Source: Streptomyces sp. DH41 (lineage in GTDB: Bacteria; Actinomycetota; Actinomycetes; Streptomycetales; Streptomycetaceae). From it: a DNA stretch of 64,000 nucleotides. Shown piece by piece: positions 1-7,757 of this stretch. The stretch spans positions 186,001-250,000 of the forward strand of contig NZ_JARVKY010000006.1 in NCBI RefSeq assembly GCF_029813785.1, given 5' to 3'. Position numbers and translations under genes: made by a program. Each line of letters begins with the position of its first letter. The first letter of the stretch is position 1. A model generated the notes under the pieces. That model did not search any database, had not been told where the DNA came from, and worked only from the letters and a program-made list of their open reading frames with translations.

Positions 1-1426
1 CGACGTTGAGGTAGTTGCCGTGCGCCAGCAACTCGGTGAGCTGGGCGAACGTCAACCAGGCGTAGTCCTCGGGAGCTTCCTCGGGAAAGCCGTCGGGGGC
101 CTCCACCACGGCGTAGCGGTTCTCCGCGTGGTAGAAACGGCCGCCTTCCTCGGACTGCACGGTGTCGTAACGGAACCGCTCCGGGGGCGCGGTGAGCACG
201 TCCACGAGGAACGGCGGGAAGGGCTCGGAGCCCGGCCCGGTGTGGTCGGCGGGCCGGCAGTGCACGGTCGGCGCCAGCTCCGCCACGTTCAGGTGCCCCA
301 CGTCCACCCGGGCCTGCACCAGGGCGTGCAGGGTGCCGCGGATGCGCTTGACGACGAGGGCCATCAGCCCGGGAACCTGCGGCTGGATCATCGGCTGCGT
401 CCAGGAGCCCACCTCCCGGTTGCTGGCCGCGACGTCCGCGCCGATCACCCTGAAGCGCCGGCCGCTCTCGTGTCCGATCTCGGTGCCGGAGAACAGCCAG
501 CCGTCCTCCGCGACCTCCCGCAGCGGCACCCGCCGCTGGTCGAGTTCGCGCAGCGCCCGCACACCGGTGAGCCAGCTGTGGATCTCCGTCATGCCGTGCA
601 CCGACGGGGCGGCGGGATCGTGGAAGGAGCGCAGCACCGCGGCGGCGGCCGGATCGCCGTCCGGGTCGCCGGCCGGGTCCGGGTGGGCGCCGGCCGTCGG
701 CAGACACGCCAGCACGGAGCGGCTGTCCATGTTGACCACGTTGTCCAGGCGCAGCAGCCGCAGCAGCTGGCCGAGGGTCAGCCAGCGGAACCCCTCGCCG
801 GTCTCCACGTCCTCGTCGATCTCGACGATCATGTTGCGGTTGCGTTTGGCGAGGAACCAGTCGGCCTGCTCGGACTGGAGCACGTCCACCAGCACCCGGG
901 AGCGGCCCCGCTCCAGGAACAGGTCCAGGAAGGGGATGCGCCGGCCCTGGTGCACTCCGGTGAAGTTGCTCCGGGTGGCCTGCACCGTGGGGGAGAGCTG
1001 GAAGGAGTTGACGTTGCCGGGTTCCATCTTGGCCTGCATCAGGAAGTGCAGCACCCCGTCGATCTCCCGGGCCACGATGCCCAGCAGACCCACCTCCGGC
1101 TGCACGATGATCGGCTGGCGCCGGCCCCGCGGGGGCAGGCCGTCGGCCGTCACGTGCAGGCCCTCCACGCTGAAGAACCGGCCCGACTCGTGCCGCAGGT
1201 TGCCGTCCGGCTCCTCGAAGTGCCAGCCGCGCAGCCGGGAGAACGGCACCGGGGTCACCCGGTACTCGCCCCGGCGGGCCTGCTCGGCCAGCCACGGCCG
1301 CACCCGGTCGGCCGGCATCGGCGCGCTCTCGGGTGTCCGGGCCGACAGCAGCACCCGGCGGGCCGTCAGGGCCCGGTCCGCGGCGAGGGACACCGGCCCG
1401 GCCGGTGCCGGCAGGTCAGTGAGCAT
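1..1426 (-). CDS. NDP-hexose 2,3-dehydratase (3' end cut by window edge)
   Basis: Catalyses C-2 deoxygenation of a dTDP-4-keto-6-deoxyhexose by 2,3-dehydration, the first committed step to 2-deoxysugars. The reverse-strand translation from ATG 1426 has the family hallmarks: a segment with HESGRFFSVEG, then QPIIVQPEVGLLGIVAREID, then HFLMQAKMEPGN and QLSPTVQATRSN. The same layout recurs in a second half (AENRYAVVE, LTFAQLTELL), as expected for this internally duplicated family (TylX3, EryBVI, SpnO). About 475 codons are present and the frame is still open at base 1, so only a short C-terminal tail should be missing. The start overlaps the thioesterase stop by 11 bases and has GAGGAA just upstream, so it is the last visible gene of the leftward operon. 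Its presence shows that a 2-deoxysugar is made, either as a second sugar or as a 2-deoxy amino sugar such as angolosamine. Confidence 0.9.
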   Translation of the reverse strand, partial: MLTDLPAPAGPVSLAADRALTARRVLLSARTPESAPMPADRVRPWLAEQARRGEYRVTPVPFSRLRGWHFEEPDGNLRHESGRFFSVEGLHVTADGLPPRGRRQPIIVQPEVGLLGIVAREIDGVLHFLMQAKMEPGNVNSFQLSPTVQATRSNFTGVHQGRRIPFLDLFLERGRSRVLVDVLQSEQADWFLAKRNRNMIVEIDEDVETGEGFRWLTLGQLLRLLRLDNVVNMDSRSVLACLPTAGAHPDPAGDPDGDPAAAAVLRSFHDPAAPSVHGMTEIHSWLTGVRALRELDQRRVPLREVAEDGWLFSGTEIGHESGRRFRVIGADVAASNREVGSWTQPMIQPQVPGLMALVVKRIRGTLHALVQARVDVGHLNVAELAPTVHCRPADHTGPGSEPFPPFLVDVLTAPPERFRYDTVQSEEGGRFYHAENRYAVVEAPDGFPEEAPEDYAWLTFAQLTELLAHGNYLNV

Positions 1427-2192
1427 CGCCCAGTTCCTCCTCGATCAGCGAGCAGATCCCCGCCGTGTGGTCGTTGAGGAAGAAGTGGCCGCCGGGCAGG
1501 ACGCGCAGGTCGAACGGCCCCCCGACCACCTCCGACCAGCGCCGGGCGTCGTCGGGTGTCACGTTCGGGTCGGCGTCGCCGGTCAGTACGGTGGTCGGCA
1601 CGGACAGCGGCGGGCCCGGCCGGTAGCGGTAGGCCCCGGCCATCGCGTAGTCGTTGCGGATCGCCGGCAGCACCATGCTCAGCAGTTCCTCGTCCTGGAG
1701 CAGCACCGGGTCGGTGCCCTGCAGACGGGTCACCCGCTCGACGAGCGAACGGTCGTCCAGCAGATAGGCCGTGTCGGTGCGCGGCACCACCGGCGCCCGG
1801 CGCCCGGACAGGAACAGGTGCGCCGGCGTCCGGCCGGACTCCGCGAGCCGCCGGGCCGTCTCGAAGGCCAGGGTCGCGCCCAGGCTGTGCCCGAACAGCG
1901 CGAACGGGCCTTGCGTCCACTGCCGCACTTCCGGCAGTACCGCCTCGACCAGCTCCTCGACGGTGGCGACGAACGGCTCGCCGCGCCGGTCCTGGCGGCC
2001 CGGGTACTGCACGGCCAGCACCTCCACGCCCGCCGGGGCCAGAGCGGCCGCGAAACGCAGGTAGGCGGAGGCCGAGCCGCCCGCGTGCGGGAAGCACACC
2101 AGGCGGACGGTCGCGTCGTCGCAGGGGCGGTAGCGGCGCAGCCATCCCGTGGGGACGGCGGCCGGCCCGCGCGCGGTGGTGGGGGCAGTCAC
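1416..2192 (-). CDS. Type II thioesterase (editing TE)
   Basis: Stand-alone alpha/beta hydrolase of 258 residues that removes wrongly primed or stalled acyl groups from the PKS carrier proteins; compare TylO and PikAV. The N-terminal motif VCFPHAGGSAS, the nucleophile elbow FGHSLGA with Ser103, an Asp in the GDADPN segment and the His of LPGGHFFLN form the usual catalytic set. The GTG at 2192 is preferred because GAGGAG lies upstream and the product then has the normal family length of about 250 residues; the frame upstream of this GTG is low-quality sequence. The start lies 7 bases beyond the epimerase stop, and the 3' end overlaps the 2,3-dehydratase start, so the genes are translationally coupled. 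Confidence 0.93.
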   Translation of the reverse strand: MTAPTTARGPAAVPTGWLRRYRPCDDATVRLVCFPHAGGSASAYLRFAAALAPAGVEVLAVQYPGRQDRRGEPFVATVEELVEAVLPEVRQWTQGPFALFGHSLGATLAFETARRLAESGRTPAHLFLSGRRAPVVPRTDTAYLLDDRSLVERVTRLQGTDPVLLQDEELLSMVLPAIRNDYAMAGAYRYRPGPPLSVPTTVLTGDADPNVTPDDARRWSEVVGGPFDLRVLPGGHFFLNDHTAGICSLIEEELGDAH

Positions 2193-2199
2193 GGTGGTG

Positions 2200-2811
2200 T
2201 CAGCTCCTCGGACGAGGGGGAGAGGGAGGGGGAGCGGGCGGCGAGTAGTGCGGCAGCCTGCCGGAGGCGAGGACCTCGGCGAGCGAGGGGGCGGCCGCGT
2301 CCTTGGCCGAGCGCACGGGCGGCCCGGCCAGGTCCCAGGGCAGTCCCAGCTCCGCGTCCAGGGCGTCCAGGTCGACCATCGCGCCGGGCACGTACTCGGT
2401 GGACAGCAGGTAGTTGACACAGGTGCCGTCCTCCAGGGCGAGGAAGGCGTGGCCGACGCTGCCCGGCAGGTACAGGGCGACCCCGTCGTCGGCCGACATC
2501 CGGGTCACCTCGTACCGGCCGAAGGTGGGCGAGCCCACCCGCAGGTCGACCATGACATCCAGCATCGACCCGCGCACGCAGGTCACCAGCTTGCTCGCGC
2601 CGTCGGGCACGTCGTTGCAGTGCACGCCGCGCAGCACGCCCTCGCGGGACACGGAGTTGTTGACCTGGCGGACCGAGAACGGCAGTCCGGTCCGCTCGGT
2701 GAGCACGCTGTACCTGGCGGCCTCGTAGAAGTGGCCGCGCTCGTCGGACAGCCGCTCGGGCAGCACCCGGTAGGTGCCGGGGATGCCGGTCTCATCGACG
2801 CGCACGGCCAC
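2200..2811 (-). CDS. dTDP-4-keto-6-deoxyhexose 3- or 3,5-epimerase (RmlC-like)
   Basis: Cupin-fold epimerase of 203 residues. The conserved order of the RmlC family is visible: RGHFYEAARY, VRQVNNSVSREGVLRGVH, CVRGSMLDVMVDLRVGSPTFG and LYLPGSVGHAFLALED. Relatives in macrolide clusters are TylJ (3-epimerase for mycinose), TylCVII and EryBVII (epimerases for L-sugars); sequence alone does not separate C-3 from C-3/C-5 activity. Two GTG starts are possible (2811 and 2805), both served by GGGAGG. The gene overlaps the dehydratase stop at 2792 by 20 bases. D-Mycaminose does not need an epimerase, so this gene argues for a second, probably L-configured, deoxysugar. The C-terminal 15 residues are an unusual proline/serine-rich tail. 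Confidence 0.87.
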   Translation of the reverse strand: MAVRVDETGIPGTYRVLPERLSDERGHFYEAARYSVLTERTGLPFSVRQVNNSVSREGVLRGVHCNDVPDGASKLVTCVRGSMLDVMVDLRVGSPTFGRYEVTRMSADDGVALYLPGSVGHAFLALEDGTCVNYLLSTEYVPGAMVDLDALDAELGLPWDLAGPPVRSAKDAAAPSLAEVLASGRLPHYSPPAPPPSPPRPRS

Positions 2812-3796
2812 CCGCCTCCCGCGCGTCCGCCTTCAGCGGCTCCCACCAGGCGCGGTTGTCCCGGTACCACGCCACCGTGTCCGCCAGCCCCCGGTCGAGG
2901 CCCGTCCGCGGGGCGTAGCCCAGCTCGGTGGAGATCTTCGTGATGTCCACGGAGTAACGGCGGTCGTGTCCGGCGCGGTCCGTGACCGGGCGTACCGCGG
3001 AGGCGTCCCGCCCGCACAGGTCCAGCAGCCGGCCGGTCAGTTCCCGGTTGGTCAGTTCCGTGCCGCCGCCGATGTTGTAGACCTCGCCAGGCCGGCCCTT
3101 CGCGGCGACCAGCGCGATGCCGCGGCAGTGGTCGTCCACGTGCAGCCAGTCCCGGCTGTTGCCGCCGTCCCCGTACAGGGGCACGGTCAGCCCGTCGACG
3201 AGGTTGGTGGTGAACAGCGGGACGAGCTTCTCCGGGAACTGGTACGGCCCGTAGTTGTTGGAGCAGCGGGTGACGCACAGCTCCAGTCCGTGCGTGCGGT
3301 GGAAGGCCAGCGCCATCAGGTCCGAGGACGCCTTGGACGCCGCGTACGGCGAGTTGGGCGCCAGCGGGTGCTCCTCCGGCCAGGAGCCGGTCTCGATCGA
3401 CCCGTACACCTCGTCCGTGGAGACGTGCACGAACCGCCCCGCGCCGGCGCGGACCGCGGCGTCCAGCAGCGTCTGCGTGCCCTGCACGTTGGTGCGCACG
3501 AAAGCGGACGCGTCCTGGATGGAGCGGTCCACGTGCGACTCGGCCGCGAAGTGCACCACCAGGTCGACGCCGCGCATCAGCCGGCCGACCAGCGGCGCGT
3601 CGCAGATGTCGCCGTGCACGAACTCCAGCCGGTCGTCGGCGCGCACCGGGTCGAGGTTGGCCCGGTTGCCGGCGTAGGTCAGCGCGTCCAGGACCACCAC
3701 CCGGGTCGCCGCCAGGCCCGGATAGGCGTCGGACAGCAGTTCTCTGACGAAGTGCGAGCCGATGAAGCCCGCTCCTCCGGTCACCAGGACACGCAT
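2792..3796 (-). CDS. rmlB: dTDP-glucose 4,6-dehydratase
   Basis: Extended SDR enzyme of 334 residues that converts dTDP-D-glucose to dTDP-4-keto-6-deoxy-D-glucose, the branch point for all the sugars of the cluster. The NAD-binding motif TGGAGFIGSH lies at residues 6-15. HFAAESHVDRS, STDEVYG and the catalytic YAASK follow, with NNYGPYQFPEK and the sugar-binding region SRDWLHVDDH further on. The ATG at 3796 begins MRVLVTGG, the canonical N-terminus, and has GAAAGG upstream; an in-frame TTG two codons earlier is less likely. Homologues in macrolide clusters are TylA2 and DesIV. It follows the nucleotidyltransferase after about 46 bases. Confidence 0.97.
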   Translation of the reverse strand: MRVLVTGGAGFIGSHFVRELLSDAYPGLAATRVVVLDALTYAGNRANLDPVRADDRLEFVHGDICDAPLVGRLMRGVDLVVHFAAESHVDRSIQDASAFVRTNVQGTQTLLDAAVRAGAGRFVHVSTDEVYGSIETGSWPEEHPLAPNSPYAASKASSDLMALAFHRTHGLELCVTRCSNNYGPYQFPEKLVPLFTTNLVDGLTVPLYGDGGNSRDWLHVDDHCRGIALVAAKGRPGEVYNIGGGTELTNRELTGRLLDLCGRDASAVRPVTDRAGHDRRYSVDITKISTELGYAPRTGLDRGLADTVAWYRDNRAWWEPLKADAREAGGRARR

Positions 3797-3842
3797 CGGC
3801 AAGGGCCTTTCACGAAGGGGTGGTTGGGTGGGGGCGTGCCGC

Positions 3843-4754
3843 TCAGGCGGCGGAGAAGCCGACGGCGTGCTCCGAGGCCCGGGCCGCGGCCCGGCGGGCG
3901 GTCTCCTGTACGTAGCGGCCGTAACCGGACTCGCCCAGCTCCCGGCCGAGCGCGTGGCACTGCTCCGGACCGATGAAACCCATCCGCAGGGCGATCTCCT
4001 CGACGCACGCGATCCGCTCGCCCTGGCGCTGCTCCAGCAGCTGCACGTACTGGCCGGCCTGGAGCAGGGAGTCGTGGGTGCCCATGTCCAGCCAGGCGAA
4101 GCCGCGCCCCAGAGCGGTCAGCCGGGCCCGGCCGGCGGCCAGGTACGCGCGGTTGACGTCCGTGATCTCCAGTTCGCCGCGCGCGGAGGGGACGAGCGAC
4201 CGGGCGATGTCCACCACGTCGTTGTCGTACAGGTACAGGCCGGTGACCGCCAGGTTGGAGCGCGGCTTGACCGGCTTCTCCACCAGCGACAGCAGACGTC
4301 CCTCGGCGTCGACCTCTCCGACTCCGTAGCGCTGCGGGTCATTGACCGGGTAACCGAACAGCTCGCAGCCGTCCAGCCGGGCCGCGGCCTGGTGGATCAC
4401 GGACGAGAAGCCGGGGCCGTGGAAGACGTTGTCCCCCAGGATGAGCGCGACCGGGCTGTCCCCGATGTGCTCCTGCCCGATCAGGAAGGCCTCCGCGATG
4501 CCCCGCGGCTCGTCCTGGGCGGCGTAGCTCAGCTCCAGGCCGAGCCGCGAGCCGTCGCCGAGCATCGAGCGGAACATACCGAGGTGGTCCCGGGCCGAGA
4601 TGATCAGGATGTCCCGGACACCAGCCAGCATCAGCACCGACAGCGGGTAGTAGATCATCGGCTTGTCGTACACCGGGAGCAGTTGCTTGGAGATCGTGCC
4701 CGTCAGCGGGCGCAGCCGGGTGCCGCTGCCGCCGGCCAGGACGATCCCCTTCAT
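3843..4754 (-). CDS. rmlA: Glucose-1-phosphate thymidylyltransferase
   Basis: Makes dTDP-D-glucose from glucose-1-phosphate and dTTP, feeding the deoxysugar pathways. With ATG 4754 the product is 303 residues and starts MKGIVLAGGSGTRLRPLT, the standard RmlA nucleotide-binding signature, followed by SKQLLPVYDKPMIYYPLS, ALILGDNVFHG, VVEKP-type (here SLVEKPVKP) and TALGRGFAWLDMGTHDSL. An in-frame ATG at 4841 would add 29 residues. That start overlaps the aminotransferase stop by 8 bases and has GGAGA upstream, so translational coupling from 4841 cannot be excluded, but the extension is atypical of the family. Homologues are TylA1 and DesIII. Confidence 0.95.
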   Translation of the reverse strand: MKGIVLAGGSGTRLRPLTGTISKQLLPVYDKPMIYYPLSVLMLAGVRDILIISARDHLGMFRSMLGDGSRLGLELSYAAQDEPRGIAEAFLIGQEHIGDSPVALILGDNVFHGPGFSSVIHQAAARLDGCELFGYPVNDPQRYGVGEVDAEGRLLSLVEKPVKPRSNLAVTGLYLYDNDVVDIARSLVPSARGELEITDVNRAYLAAGRARLTALGRGFAWLDMGTHDSLLQAGQYVQLLEQRQGERIACVEEIALRMGFIGPEQCHALGRELGESGYGRYVQETARRAAARASEHAVGFSAA

Positions 4755-4833
4755 CGGCCGCCTGCCCGGCCCGGTACCGGCCGCCTGCCACGGCGCCGGC
4801 CCGGCCGGGGTGACCGAGGTGTTCCGTACAACG

Positions 4834-5973
4834 TCAATCATGACTGGTCTCCGTCGCCTCGCGGACCGCCGCGATGACGGCCGTGACGTCCTGCGCGGTC
4901 AGTTGCGGCCCCATGGGCAGGCTCAGCACCTCGTCGGCCAGGCGCTCACAGCGGGGCAGCGGCCCGGTGGCCGCTCCCGCGTACGCCTCGGACCGGTGCA
5001 CGGCCACCGGGTAGTGGACCAACGTCTCCACCCCGGCCGCCTCCAGAGCGGACACCAGCGAGGCCCGGCGCGCGGCACGCACCACGTACTGGTGCCACAC
5101 CGGCTCGGCCCACGACCGCACCGCGGGCACGGCCAGCCCCGGCAGCCCGGCCAGACCCTCGGTGTAGCGGGCCGCGACCTCGGCCCGGCGGGCGTTCCAC
5201 CGGTCCAGGTACGGCAGCTTCACCCGCAGCGCGGCGGCCTGGATCTCGTCGAGCCGCGAGTTCCTGCCGGGCACCTCGTGCCGGTACTTGACCCGCGAAC
5301 CGTAGTTGCGCAGCAGCCGGACCCGCTCCGCGAGCCGCGCGTCGGACGTCACCACCGCGCCCGCGTCGCCCAGCGCCCCCAGGTTCTTGCCCGGGTAGAA
5401 ACTGAACGCGGCCGCGTACCGGGCCCCGGCCCGCCGGCCCCGGTACCGCGCTCCGTGCGCCTGCGCCGCGTCCTCGAGAACCGGGATGCCCCGGGCGGCG
5501 GCCACGGCGTCGATCGCGTCGAGGTCCGCCGGATGCCCGTAGGGATGCACCGGCATGACGGCCCGCGTCCGCGGGGTGATCGCGTCCGCCAGCCGCTGCG
5601 GATCCATCAGGTACGAGTCGGCCTCCGGTTCCACCGGGACCGGCCGCGCCCCGACCGCCGACACCGCCAGCCAGGTGGCGATGTAGGTGTGCCCCGGCAC
5701 GATCACCTCGTCCCCGGGACCCACCTCCAGGGCCCGCAGGGTCAGCTCCAGCGCGTCCAGGCCGCTGCCCACGCCGACACAGTGGTCGTTCTCGCAGTAG
5801 CGGGCGAACTCCTCCTCGAACGCCGACAGCTCCGGACCCAGCAGATAACGGCCCGAGCGGGCCACCCGCAGCACGGCGGCGTCGACGCGCTCCTGCACAC
5901 CGTCCAGCGCGTGCAGGTCCCGCAGGTCGTGGAAGGCCACCCGCCTCGCGCGCGCCGGCGCCGCGGCGGTCAC
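4834..5973 (-). CDS. PLP-dependent sugar 3-aminotransferase (TylB/DesV type)
   Basis: DegT/DnrJ/EryC1-family enzyme of 379 residues. It is expected to transfer the amino group to C-3 of the dTDP-3-keto-6-deoxyhexose made by the adjacent ketoisomerase, giving the precursor of mycaminose. VGVGSGLDALELTLRAL binds cofactor phosphate, VLEDAAQAHGARYRG contains the PLP-contacting Asp, and FSFYPGKNLGALGDAG carries the Schiff-base lysine K196. NYGSRVKYRHEVPGRNSRLDE is also typical. The GTG at 5973 overlaps the ketoisomerase TGA as GTGA. The open frame continues to 6303, but that upstream stretch lies inside the neighbouring gene and is not credible coding sequence. Confidence 0.95.
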   Translation of the reverse strand: MTAAAPARARRVAFHDLRDLHALDGVQERVDAAVLRVARSGRYLLGPELSAFEEEFARYCENDHCVGVGSGLDALELTLRALEVGPGDEVIVPGHTYIATWLAVSAVGARPVPVEPEADSYLMDPQRLADAITPRTRAVMPVHPYGHPADLDAIDAVAAARGIPVLEDAAQAHGARYRGRRAGARYAAAFSFYPGKNLGALGDAGAVVTSDARLAERVRLLRNYGSRVKYRHEVPGRNSRLDEIQAAALRVKLPYLDRWNARRAEVAARYTEGLAGLPGLAVPAVRSWAEPVWHQYVVRAARRASLVSALEAAGVETLVHYPVAVHRSEAYAGAATGPLPRCERLADEVLSLPMGPQLTAQDVTAVIAAVREATETSHD

Positions 5974-6416
5974 CGCGGCCTCCCCGCGGCGGCCCGGAAC
6001 TCGGCGTAGTCGCGGTAGTAGTCCGCCTCGTCGTAGTGCAGCGAGGCCAGCACGAGAGCCACCGCGCCCGGCGAGAAGTCCTTCAGGTTCCGCCACACCA
6101 TCGGGCCGACGTACAGGCCCCGCCCCGGGTCGTCCAGCCGGTAGTCGGCCTGGTTCGTCCCGTCGTCCACGGTGATCGTGAAACCACCGTGGACGGCGAT
6201 GACCAGCTGCTCCAGCGCCCGGTGCGCGTGACCGCCGCGGGAGGAGCCCACGTCGGGGTCGTGCAGGTAGTACACCCGCCGGATCGGGAAGCCGGCCGTC
6301 CATTCGGACTCCACGACCGAAAGGCTGCCCCGTTCGTCGACGTGCTGCTCCAAGTCGATGACGGTGCAGGGCCGCAGCCCGCCCACCGTCACTTCCGTAG
6401 TCATCCCCACCGCCAC
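5970..6416 (-). CDS. dTDP-4-keto-6-deoxyglucose 3,4-ketoisomerase (Tyl1a/FdtA type)
   Basis: Small cupin of 148 residues. It would isomerise dTDP-4-keto-6-deoxyglucose to the 3-keto sugar used by the aminotransferase, the step that separates the mycaminose route from a simple 4-amino route. The active-site strand RGGHAHRALEQLV, with two histidines, together with VDERGSLSVVE, RVYYLHD and VGPMVWRNLKDFSPGAVALVLAS, matches the FdtA/Tyl1a pattern (WxcM-like cupins). Three starts are in frame: GTG 6416, GTG 6410 and ATG 6404. Only GTG 6416 has a well-spaced Shine-Dalgarno (GGGAG, 7 bases away), so I use it. The stop overlaps the aminotransferase start by 4 bases, and the two enzymes act consecutively. 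Confidence 0.93.
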   Translation of the reverse strand: MAVGMTTEVTVGGLRPCTVIDLEQHVDERGSLSVVESEWTAGFPIRRVYYLHDPDVGSSRGGHAHRALEQLVIAVHGGFTITVDDGTNQADYRLDDPGRGLYVGPMVWRNLKDFSPGAVALVLASLHYDEADYYRDYAEFRAAAGRPR

Positions 6417-6443
6417 GATCGAGCTCCCTGTCTGAGGGCCCGC

Positions 6444-7706
6444 TCAGCCGCGGGCGACGGAGACCGGCAGATGACGGGCGGTCAGCTGATCCGCCTCGTA
6501 GAACTCCGCCCGGTCGTGGTGGACGGTGAACGAGGAGAACGCGTCGAAGACCAGATTGAGGAAGACCTTCGCCTCCATACGGGCCAGGAACGCGCCCAGG
6601 CAGTGGTGGATGCCGTGACCGAACGCCATGTGCTTGTTGGCCGAGCGGTGCACGTCGAAGGTGTCCGGGTCCGGGAACTGACGCGGGTCACGGTTGGCGG
6701 ACTGGCTCCACGCCACCACCATCTGGCCCGCCTTCATCGGCACACCGAGGATGTCGGTGTCCTCCTTCAGCAGCCGGAAGATGTTGTTGAACGGGCTGCG
6801 GAAACGCAGCGTCTCCTCCACGGCCGCCGGGATCAGCGACCGGTCCGCGCGCAGCTCCGCCTGCGCCCCGGGGTGCTGGTCCAGCACGATGAACAGGTTG
6901 CTCAGCAGCGTGGCACTGGAGATGTGACCGGCCGTCAGCAGCAGGGCGACGATGTTGACGATCTCCTCGTCGGTGAGCCGGCGCCCGTCGACCTCGGACT
7001 CGATCAGACCGCTCATCAGGTCGTCGGCCGGCCGCTCCCGCTTCTCGGCGATCTTCGCGTAGAGATAGGCCGCCCACTCCTTGATGGCCGGGCCCATCGT
7101 CTCGGCGAAGTCGTCCGGCAGGTTCGGGTACTCCATCCCCTCGTTGTTGAGGATGACGTCGACCCACTCCCGGAACAGGTCCTGGTCCTCGGCCGGCACC
7201 CCCAGCAGCTCCGCGATCACCGTCACCGGCAGCGGATACGCCAGGTCCGTCACCACGTCGACCTCGGTGCGCCCCTCCAGGTCGGCCAGCAGCCGACGGG
7301 TGATCTCCTCGATCCGCGGCTCCAGCGCGGCCATCCGGCGCGGGGTGAACGCCTGGCTGACCAGCTTGCGCAGCGGGCCGTGCCGGGGCGGGTCGATGCC
7401 GCCGAAGGTACCCGGGCCCATCAGCAGGGCCAGCTCCTCGGGCACCGGGAACACCGGCGAGAAGTCCGAGGAGAAGAGTTGCGGGTTGGTCGAGACGGTG
7501 TTGTAGTCCTCGTAGGAGAACACCTGCCACGCGAACCGCGTCGCGTCCCAGAACACCGGCGCCTCGCGGCGGGCGCGCGCGAACCAGTCGAGCAGCCGGG
7601 CGGCGTCGGCGTCGGCCGGCTGCGCCAGCGGGTGGGGTGTCTCGGCGTCGTCCGGGCCGGTCTCGGCGGTGACCTCGGCGGTGACCTCGGCGGTCTGTGT
7701 CGTCAT
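6444..7706 (-). CDS. Cytochrome P450 monooxygenase (atypical I-helix)
   Basis: Soluble bacterial P450 of 420 residues, starting at ATG 7706 behind AGGAAG. The heme loop FGHGIHHCLGAFLAR, the K-helix EETLR and the B'-C region GGIDPPRHGPLRKLVSQAFTPRR are intact. The I-helix reads AGHISSAT, so the usual acid of the A/G-G-x-D/E-T motif is Ile262 and the threonine is Ser263. By context it should oxidise the aglycone or macrolide: in tylactone-type pathways two P450s typically oxidise the C-6 ethyl side chain to the C-20 aldehyde (TylI) and hydroxylate or epoxidise elsewhere (TylHI, RosD). I cannot assign which from sequence alone. It lies 51 bases after the glycosyltransferase stop in the leftward operon. 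Confidence 0.92.
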   Translation of the reverse strand: MTTQTAEVTAEVTAETGPDDAETPHPLAQPADADAARLLDWFARARREAPVFWDATRFAWQVFSYEDYNTVSTNPQLFSSDFSPVFPVPEELALLMGPGTFGGIDPPRHGPLRKLVSQAFTPRRMAALEPRIEEITRRLLADLEGRTEVDVVTDLAYPLPVTVIAELLGVPAEDQDLFREWVDVILNNEGMEYPNLPDDFAETMGPAIKEWAAYLYAKIAEKRERPADDLMSGLIESEVDGRRLTDEEIVNIVALLLTAGHISSATLLSNLFIVLDQHPGAQAELRADRSLIPAAVEETLRFRSPFNNIFRLLKEDTDILGVPMKAGQMVVAWSQSANRDPRQFPDPDTFDVHRSANKHMAFGHGIHHCLGAFLARMEAKVFLNLVFDAFSSFTVHHDRAEFYEADQLTARHLPVSVARG

Positions 7707-7757
7707 GTCGCTTCCTGAGGGTCGTGAGAAGTCGGAGAGTGGCTTGTGCCGCGGCAC

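Noticed and set aside
20..2417. + strand open frames over the left edge
   Set aside because: The opposite strand encodes a recognisable 2,3-dehydratase and thioesterase; the + strand frames are low-complexity shadows.
4755..4841. 29-residue N-terminal extension on the thymidylyltransferase
   Set aside because: Kept only as an alternative: the start overlap with the aminotransferase is suggestive, but the family begins at MKGIVLAGG.
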